Source: Maylandia zebra (taxonomy: Eukaryota > Chordata > Actinopteri > Cichliformes > Cichlidae). Taken from it: a DNA stretch of 64,000 nt. Each line of letters begins with the position of its first letter. Position 1 is the stretch's first letter. Of this stretch, positions 59,001-64,000 are shown in pieces. The notes beneath the pieces were generated by a model. It made no database searches and had not been told where the DNA came from. It was given only the letters and a program-made list of their open reading frames with translations. The stretch spans positions 20,020,033-20,084,032 of the forward strand of contig NC_135170.1 in NCBI RefSeq assembly GCF_041146795.1, read 5' to 3'. A program made the translations under genes and the position numbers.

Positions 59001-60590
59001 TCAATGACGACAGCTCAATCCTTCCCGATATGTGGCCTCTGATGACATTAGCTCCAGGAAATGTGATTCAAAACAGGCTCATAATCAACAGAACTGCAGA
59101 AATGGAAAAGCACTGATTCTGACACCAGCTGATTTTACATAGGCTGCACAGGCATTGTATACAGAACTGTGTTTTCTTTTTTTCTGATACAAGTGTCCTC
59201 AAAAAAAAAAAGTCAAGAAAAGAAAAACATACACCAGGAGATGTATCCTGTACTTCTATATAGAATGAAATCCAATATATATAAACAGTTGTTAAAGTGG
59301 GATTCGGAAGGTGGGGGAACGCTAAGATCAGGTGTAGCCCCCTTTGTCATTTATTCTTCTGTGTTTTATTTATTTTTCTGCTCGTTTTGCTTCAAACTGT
59401 CTTCTATCAATCACTGCGTCATAACAGACGTCTGTGCCATAAGCAAATCGATCAGTTGAAGCCACTCTCTGAGGCAAGAAGTCAAGAGGTGGTCGGAAGG
59501 AAGATTGGTCAATGAATGAGTGCCTGTCTGCCTCCGAAATAAGACGTCACTGCCAGCGCACCTCCTTATCGAACATGTAATCAGAAAAAGGGGGAGCAGG
59601 GGAGGAGAAAAAAAAAGAAACCCCTCAAAACACATTCGGGAAGGTTGAGCTTGTGAAAAACATATTGTTTACCTGATGCTCTATAACAACAAATAAGTTT
59701 TTTTTCTTTTTTTGCTCGGACATGACGTGAACTCAGAGTCATCTATTTTTAAATCACCGGGCATGTTTCCATAGCAATTTCAGGGATGTTGCCAAGCAAC
59801 AGCAACGGATACAATGAAGACATGAATGAAAGTAGACTGATAGCGCGCACATTTCCTGCCAGCTTAAAAGTGAATGGGCTCAGACGCGCCGTCTTGGCAT
59901 CATATTCGTTTGCAGACTATTCAGCCGAGTTGACTGTGTGGGCCTGCGCTTGAACAATGAGATGTAACAGTTGGCAGACAGCTCGAGAAGAGCGTGTACA
60001 GCGGGGCAACGCCGGTTTCTTTCCCGTTTTTATGCCCCTCAAATCTGTAAATGTGTGCATATTTGTTTTTTCTGTCTCATTCTTTATCACCTGAAAGTTG
60101 TTCCGCGTGTGTGATCTCTTTCTCATTGCGTGCCCATCTCCAGAAAGAGACACTTGGCATGCGTAAAGGGAAGGCGTCCTTTGTGCGCTCAGACTGAGAC
60201 TGATTGTACACACTGGGAAGCAAAAGGTTCATACGAAAAAAAACCCCCCAAAAAATAGTTTCTAGGAGAATAAAATGTGCTATATTTTTAACAAGATTTC
60301 ACTAGAAACCCGGCGTGTTTTTCTCAAACATGAGCACAGTTAAATCCACAAAGTGAGCAGAGCTTACCCTCAATACAGCAGATTCTCCACAGCCCAGAGT
60401 GGGTGAGATCGCCCTTCTTACTTTTGGGTTGTGGTTGTGTCTCGTCTGTGGTGGCATTAGTGCCGTTGCAGATGTATGCCCGAGAATAGAGCCAGTAGTC
60501 CGTGCCGATGGCGATGGTCATCAGGCTAAAGGCAGCGAAAGCCCCCACAGTGGCCAACAGCGTTTGAACCCCGCGGTCACACCAAGCCAT
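45202..60590 (-). CDS. cacng4: Calcium channel gamma-4 subunit / TARP gamma-4 (4 exons)
   Basis: The spliced coding exons are 60590-60368, 48785-48702, 47813-47673 and 45728-45202, totalling 975 bp or 324 residues (human 327). Every intron has GT...AG ends and phase 1, and exons 2 and 3 have the family lengths 84 and 141 bp. The product is a four-TM claudin-fold auxiliary subunit that traffics AMPA receptors and slows their kinetics. Signature stretches are [22 protein letters not shown], the N-glycosylation sites [29 protein letters not shown] in exon 2, [14 protein letters not shown] in exon 3, [11 protein letters not shown] after TM4, and the C-terminal PDZ ligand RRTTPV. I assign gamma-4 rather than gamma-2, -3 or -8 from the tail ([20 protein letters not shown]). 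Which teleost paralogue (a or b) cannot be told. Confidence 0.96.
45929..47515 (+). mobile_element. Degenerate Tc1-like transposon in cacng4 intron 3
   Basis: The start (45929-46115) is shared with 8215-8030. From 46610 onwards blocks match a fish Tc1 family: GATAAACAGTATCTGAAAGT, CCAGCTAAGACTTGACACAG, CCAAATTACACAAGAACTGG, GGATTGGCCTTCCCAGAGCC and GCCTGGAGAACTATTCCTGA. It ends AGACTTTTGCTTGGTATTGT near 47500. Large internal deletions and stops leave no transposase. It lies entirely within the intron, antisense to the gene. Confidence 0.75.
47673..47813 (-). CDS. cacng4: cacng4 coding exon 3 (141 bp)
   Basis: Acceptor CTGCAG, donor GTGAGC. It encodes [20 protein letters not shown] (TM2), [15 protein letters not shown] and the start of TM3. 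Confidence 0.95.
48702..48785 (-). CDS. cacng4: cacng4 coding exon 2 (84 bp)
   Basis: Acceptor GCCCTGCAG, donor GTAAGTG. It encodes [19 protein letters not shown] and DSSEYLL of the first extracellular loop. It is too short to stand out as an open frame but is unambiguous by homology and splice signals. Confidence 0.95.
49945..50400 (+). repeat. LINE 3'-region fragment
   Basis: Carries the common fish ending TTGCTCTCAGACTGCTGGTT, CTCTCTACTTTTAAGATTAG, then GCCTTGAGGCTACTGTTGTT and a GCAATATAAATAAA tail followed by a GAACTGAATA short tandem. Confidence 0.65.
52500..52768 (-). repeat. Dispersed GTGGGGAC / TTAGGG-like repeat, copy 2
   Basis: In reverse complement it aligns with 28151-28420 over most of its length: GACAT...TTGACAT.ATGCTTTCCCTAG, ATGCCTGA/ATGCCTAACCC, ACACATTTTGAG, TTGGTCCCCACG. 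It is followed by (TG)n at 52770-52798 and a GA-rich tract to 52832. Confidence 0.75.
52940..53010. repeat. (TG)n microsatellite, about 35 units
   Basis: Pure TG tract in cacng4 intron 1. A shorter TG tract lies at 52770-52798. Confidence 0.95.
55195..55300 (+). repeat. LINE 3'-tail fragment
   Basis: Contains CTGCTCTCAGACTGCTGGC and CACTATATAAATAGAATTGA followed by GAATT/GAACT tandem units, a short version of the tail at 49945-50400. The preceding 54870-55190 looks repeat-derived but I could not place it. Confidence 0.55.
56200..56840 (+). repeat. Decayed LINE C-terminal/3' region
   Basis: Weak matches to the end of a fish LINE: GATTGGACTGCTGCCAAGCA, the GATCATTAAGGTCTGC block and TTTTAAATGTGCTACAGAAA near the end. 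Many stops. Identification is by eye. Confidence 0.4.
57739..57863. mobile_element. 95-bp hairpin-forming insertion flanked by 15-bp direct repeats
   Basis: TGACATAAACCGTGG occurs exactly at 57739-57753 and 57849-57863. Between them lies a 95-bp segment whose arms TCAAAGGAGCTTGCAAAG (57754-57771) and CTTTGCAAGCTCCTTTGA (57797-57814) are perfect 18-bp inverse copies with a 25-base loop. The content resembles part of a common fish repeat (CGTCTGGACTTCTTTAG, GATGACCTGGAT-type). The flanking repeat looks like a target-site duplication. Confidence 0.75.
60368..60590 (-). CDS. cacng4: cacng4 coding exon 1 (223 bp)
   Basis: The start ATG has a near-perfect context (GCGCCATGG). It encodes TM1 and the first extracellular loop through [10 protein letters not shown]. 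The donor is GTAAGC (60367-60362). Confidence 0.95.
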
Positions 60591-60600
60591 GGCGCTTCAT
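60577..60600 (-). promoter_or_regulatory. Upstream ORF overlapping the cacng4 start codon
   Basis: An ATG at 60600-60598, with A at -3, opens a seven-codon frame (MKRHGLV) ending at TGA 60579-60577. It overlaps the main ATG (60590) in another frame. If the mRNA leader includes it, it could reduce initiation at cacng4. Whether the transcript starts upstream of it is not shown. Confidence 0.5.
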
Positions 60601-61743
60601 ACTAGTCCACACACTCACCGGTCCAGCATGCACGCATCGGAGCGCGTCAGGGCGCGGATTCTTTGGTCATAGTTGTTTTTCTGCGTCCCATCTGCCCTGT
60701 GGTTAAAGTGGAGTGTATAGAAGCCCGGGGTAAAAGAAGAAGAAGCAGGCTACAGCTACTATATGAAATGTTCACCTGATGCTCAGAATCTACTGGTTGC
60801 TGCTGTGAACAGAAGAGAACACCGGTTCTGCTCACTCCTTATGCCCCACGCTGATCGGAAGCGCTCCGGAGAGCACATCGCACCAACTCAAAACATTTCA
60901 AACCTTCTGATTCTTGTTTTTTCCCCCCTCGGAACACTTTTTCTCTGTTCCTACACAGACCGCATCCTTGTTAAAGCCCATTGCCAGTGAGGGCTATGTC
61001 AACTGCTCTTAAGTGAGACCACACCCTCATCAAATCTAACCAATGGAGGAGATGTGCATTTGAATAAGTAAAGGGAGAAATTGTGTGACATTTAAATCTA
61101 TCTCAAAATTGGAACACTTTCGCATGAAACAAATTGATTTGACTTTTTCTTTTTTTTTTAAACAATCTGCACCTTGTTTGCGACACTTGGACACTCTCCT
61201 CTGATTTCAAAAATCTATGAACATTACCAAACCAAACTCAGAGTCAGCTGTCATAGGGGAAGGGTGGATGCGCGAGCCTGTGGGAAAGAAATAATGACAG
61301 GCTTTGACACAATGGTCCTTCTCTGTGGTGCGCAACTGCCAAACAACCAATTCCCCGCAGAGCAGACCATTAAAAAGCAATTAGATGCTTGGCGTGTGCG
61401 CACACAGCATTCTAAATCACACGGAGTCATATCGGATTTTCCCCAAGACGGTCACAGGAAAGCAGGAAGCTGGAACTGAAAAGAAAGTACGTATTGACTG
61501 ACCAAATCTATGACACCTCCTTAAATAAACCTTTCCCTCCGCTGCTTCTGACTTTGATCATGCACCTGACAAATTGGTTAATTGGACTTGCCCCCAAAAA
61601 GCCACTGAGCCCACAGAGTCAACACCGAATGAAAAACATGCTCAATGCATCTCCAGATGGAAGATTTTTTATATCAGCAGGAAAACATTTTAGGAGCATG
61701 CTGCTTGGATGGCTTGAACTGGCAAGATGCATAGGGCTTATGG

Positions 61744-61815
61744 GAATGAATGAATGAATGAATGAATGAATGAATGAATGAATGAATGAATGAATGAATG
61801 AATGAATGAATGAAA
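61744..61815. repeat. (GAAT)n microsatellite, about 18 units
   Basis: Tetranucleotide tandem. The reverse-strand FIHS-repeat frames across it are artefacts. A short GAATGAATGAA echo occurs near 61960. Confidence 0.95.
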
Positions 61816-62595
61816 CAACTCTTGATGGTGCTGAAATCAAGGCAGGTAAGGCAAGCGCTCACATTTGTTTTAATGAACAATTGTGTTCAGAATAGTTTAT
61901 TCTCCATATTACACAAACTCGGTACAAGTGTGTCTTTACGTTCCCATATGCTGCTTAATGAATGAATGAAATCAACTTGGGAAAAGCACTGAATAAACTC
62001 TGTGGTCATTTCAAAAGACTTATGGCGACAATGGACTGCGCTGCATTATACAGAGAGGAGTTTGTGTTGTTATGCTCAGATAAACGAAAGAATAACAGAA
62101 ACGCCAGTAAAGAGAGCCGTAACAAACAGCATATTGTCTGATTGTTTGGCCAGGTTGTATATAATTTCCATGTGTGCCAGCAGTGTGTATTATAAAGCAA
62201 ATGAAGAGTATTTATTTGTGTCATGAGTTGTTTTATTTTATTATGTCACGAAAGTGCTCAATTTCTCTCTCTCTCTCTCTCTTTTTGTATAATGGCAACG
62301 TTTTCATTATGTATTGTGACCATGATTTGTGAAAAAATAAATAAATTTAAATTAGAAATTTAAAAATAAATAAATAAATAAAATGCCAACAAATGTTTTA
62401 AAAAAAGAAAAGAAAAGAAAAGAAAGTGCTCCATAACCTCGTTAAAACACAGAAAGAAAGTTGATGCATTCCTTAATTTAAAATGTAATGTTTCCTGCTT
62501 CTCAGTAAATTTAATACATTTTTTCTATGTTCTCTCAGGGATTAAAGATTTTATATTACATTAACATTACATAGCTGCACACCACAGCCAACTGT

Positions 62596-62800
62596 AAAGC
62601 TAACAATTCAAGTTCATTTATATAGAGCCAATTAGTAACAATAGTCCCCTGAATGTGGTTTATACTATTAGGTAAGACCCCGCAGTATTAGAGCCCCCCA
62701 CCCCCCCAAGAATCGTGCAACCCTTCTTGGCAAGAGTTTTTTTTAACAGGAAGAAACCTCGAGCAGGACCAAGCTCAGGGAGGACGGCCACCTTTCCAGC
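62596..62800. repeat. Degraded fish interspersed repeat
   Basis: Blocks AGTTCATTTATATAGAGCCA, GGTAAGACCCCGCAGTATTA, AACAGGAAGAAACCTCGAGC and AGGGAGGACGGCCACC match, with decay, a repeat widespread in percomorph introns. The family name is unknown to me. Confidence 0.5.
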
Positions 62801-63439
62801 TGCTGAAGGAATATGATAAAAACACTAATACAATAGAAAGAAAATGACACTAAAGTATAAACCTGTACAACAAAAATGTACAAATAAAAAAAAAAACAGA
62901 AAAGAAAAACTGACCGCTGTTTAGAAATATGCACCTAAAAACTGAAAGTGCGGTGTGGAAACGAATGGGACTCAGTTAAAAGTCAGAACAAAGCGGGCTC
63001 AATACCACTTCATACCTTTGCGTTAAATGATGCACGAACATCTGTCTGTCCGCTGAATCTGAACAACTTTAAAGGCTGTCCAGACTAAAACAATCCAACA
63101 GTTGTGCTTGTGTTACTGTCGTTTTAGCCTTTCAGATCCCCTGTGTGAAACTTGTGATAGGCTGTAAAAGGAAACTGTTCTAAGCTTCTCTTTTTCCCCC
63201 ATTAATTTTCTTCGCATGGTTATTTTCTGTAACTGCTTGCTCATTTAATATATTCGGTCTTTGAAACAATGTCTCCATTGATTGCGTCGTTTGTCGTTTC
63301 TTACGTCTGCTGCCTGGTGGTGGCGCCAACTCGCAGAAACACAGAGGGGAAAAGGAACTGCTGGTGAAAGCGCCACAGTCAACGCAATCAAACGTACAAG
63401 GAGCGGACAGTGACGACACTCTGATGGGACTCGTTTGGG

Positions 63440-63461
63440 TATGGCGCATGCGTACTTCCGC
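63440..63461 (+). promoter_or_regulatory. Promoter elements: NRF1-like and ETS-like sites
   Basis: TGGCGCATGCGT (63442-63453) contains the NRF1 core GCGCATGCG and is followed at once by ACTTCCGC (63454-63461), an ETS/GABPA-type site. This is a usual arrangement in TATA-less CpG-rich vertebrate promoters. It lies about 240 bp before the BED-finger ATG, on the side expected for that gene. Confidence 0.5.
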
Positions 63462-63696
63462 CAGTGTTCCCATTCTTTGCCGTTGCTGCTCTCAGAGCGC
63501 ATGTGGGGAAGCTAGCTGACGGTGTTGTCGTCTCCTTCTTCGTTTTCTGGGAAGCATCTGAACAAAGGCCTGCCCCTTTTTCATGAGGATTGCTCTACCG
63601 CCATCGTTACTTTACGTGTAATCACGATTACTAAATCGGATTACGATACTTTTATTATATTTCAAGGTACCAGTAACAACAGAGACAGAATTCGAA

Positions 63697-63888
63697 ATGG
63701 ATGCGGATCACCAAGAAACCAGCGGCGAGACCAAATCGGCCATTAATACTTGGCGTTATCGACACCATTTCACGTACAAGGCAGATCAAGGGAAAAATAT
63801 CATCGTCCAGTGTAATCTGTGCTTGCCGAGGGTTAATCTGCTGTCCACGTCAAAAACCTCCACTTCAAATCTAAAGAAACATTTAGAC
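63697..63888 (+). CDS. BED-type zinc finger protein, first coding exon (partial gene)
   Basis: The ATG at 63697 opens 64 codons up to a strong donor GTAAGT at 63889. The residues show the BED finger pattern: aromatic WRYRHHF, then CNLC (C-x2-C), LLSTSKTSTSNLKKHLD with the first zinc-binding His. The second His should be in the next exon, outside the window. BED fingers of this type occur in ZBED proteins derived from hAT transposases. A possible acceptor (TTATATTTCAAG, ending 63666) just upstream suggests a 5' UTR intron. Whether this is a host ZBED gene or a transposon-borne copy cannot be decided from one exon. It is divergent in orientation from cacng4. Confidence 0.75.
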
Positions 63889-64000
63889 GTAAGTCAGTCA
63901 GCCTAACAGCCCCGGTACAACTTCCCGTTCCAGTGTTTGTTAATGTTTAAAAGACTCAATGAATGAATAGCCACCCTCGTGATTAATAACGTTACATTGC

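Larger units (their letters stand above)
48786..60367. other. cacng4: cacng4 intron 1 (11.6 kb), mostly anonymous
   Basis: Apart from the repeats listed separately there is no recognised gene. The 127-codon plus-strand frame at 53768-54151 has no known domain and no splice context. The intron is long as in other vertebrate CACNG4 genes, where intron 1 is the largest. Confidence 0.6.
60601..63439. other. cacng4 upstream region and intergenic DNA
   Basis: 60601-60720 is relatively GC- and CpG-rich and probably holds the cacng4 5' UTR and promoter. The rest has simple repeats: (GAAT)n of about 18 units at 61744-61815, (CT)n at 62260-62283, and AAAT and AAAG tandems at 62355-62430. A degraded fish repeat (CAGGAAGAAACCTCGAGCAG block) lies at 62596-62800. 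No gene was recognised. Confidence 0.5.

Noticed and set aside
1..64000. CRISPR arrays, bacterial operons or a phage system
   Set aside because: No regularly spaced repeats with unique spacers. Spliced vertebrate genes and fish transposons show this is eukaryotic nuclear DNA.

Overview
The window is nuclear DNA from a teleost fish. This is shown by two spliced calcium-channel gamma genes, a dense load of fish-type Tc1, LINE and MITE repeats, long TG/AC microsatellites and AT-rich non-coding DNA. The repeat families look percomorph or cichlid-like, but I cannot name the species.

Region 1 (1-6192, minus strand) is most of a Ty3/Gypsy-type LTR retrotransposon cut by the left edge. It has a 5' LTR, an 18-nt primer binding site matching the 3' end of tRNA-Arg(ACG), an intact gag and a pol frame open to base 1 (at least 1,424 codons). 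Gag and pol overlap in the -1 frame. The overlap holds a perfect slippery heptamer (GGGAAAC) and a possible H-type pseudoknot. The first Pol segment, before the protease, encodes a complete MYND-type zinc finger. All catalytic motifs I checked are present.

Region 2 (6193-21344) has no convincing host gene. It holds Tc1-like relics, LINE scraps, a purine-rich tract and anonymous AT-rich DNA.

Region 3 (21345-38166, minus strand) is cacng1, the skeletal-muscle L-type calcium channel gamma-1 subunit, in four exons. Its 13.4-kb intron 1 holds a recent CR1/L2/Rex-like LINE with two frameshifts, a Tc1 copy with nested insertions, and a repeat with telomere-like units.

Region 4 (38167-45201) is intergenic, with a Tc1 relic and the likely 3' UTR of the next gene.

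Region 5 (45202-60590, minus strand) is cacng4, a TARP-family gamma subunit, also in four exons and ending in the PDZ ligand TTPV. The 4-then-1 order and shared orientation match the vertebrate CACNG5-CACNG4-CACNG1 cluster.

Region 6 (60591-64000) holds the cacng4 upstream region, simple repeats and, at the right edge on the plus strand, the first coding exon of a BED-finger gene behind a GC-rich promoter with NRF1-like and ETS-like sites.

The two cacng genes encode four-transmembrane claudin-fold subunits that assemble with CaV1.1 (gamma-1) or with AMPA receptors (gamma-4). The transposons are independent passengers.
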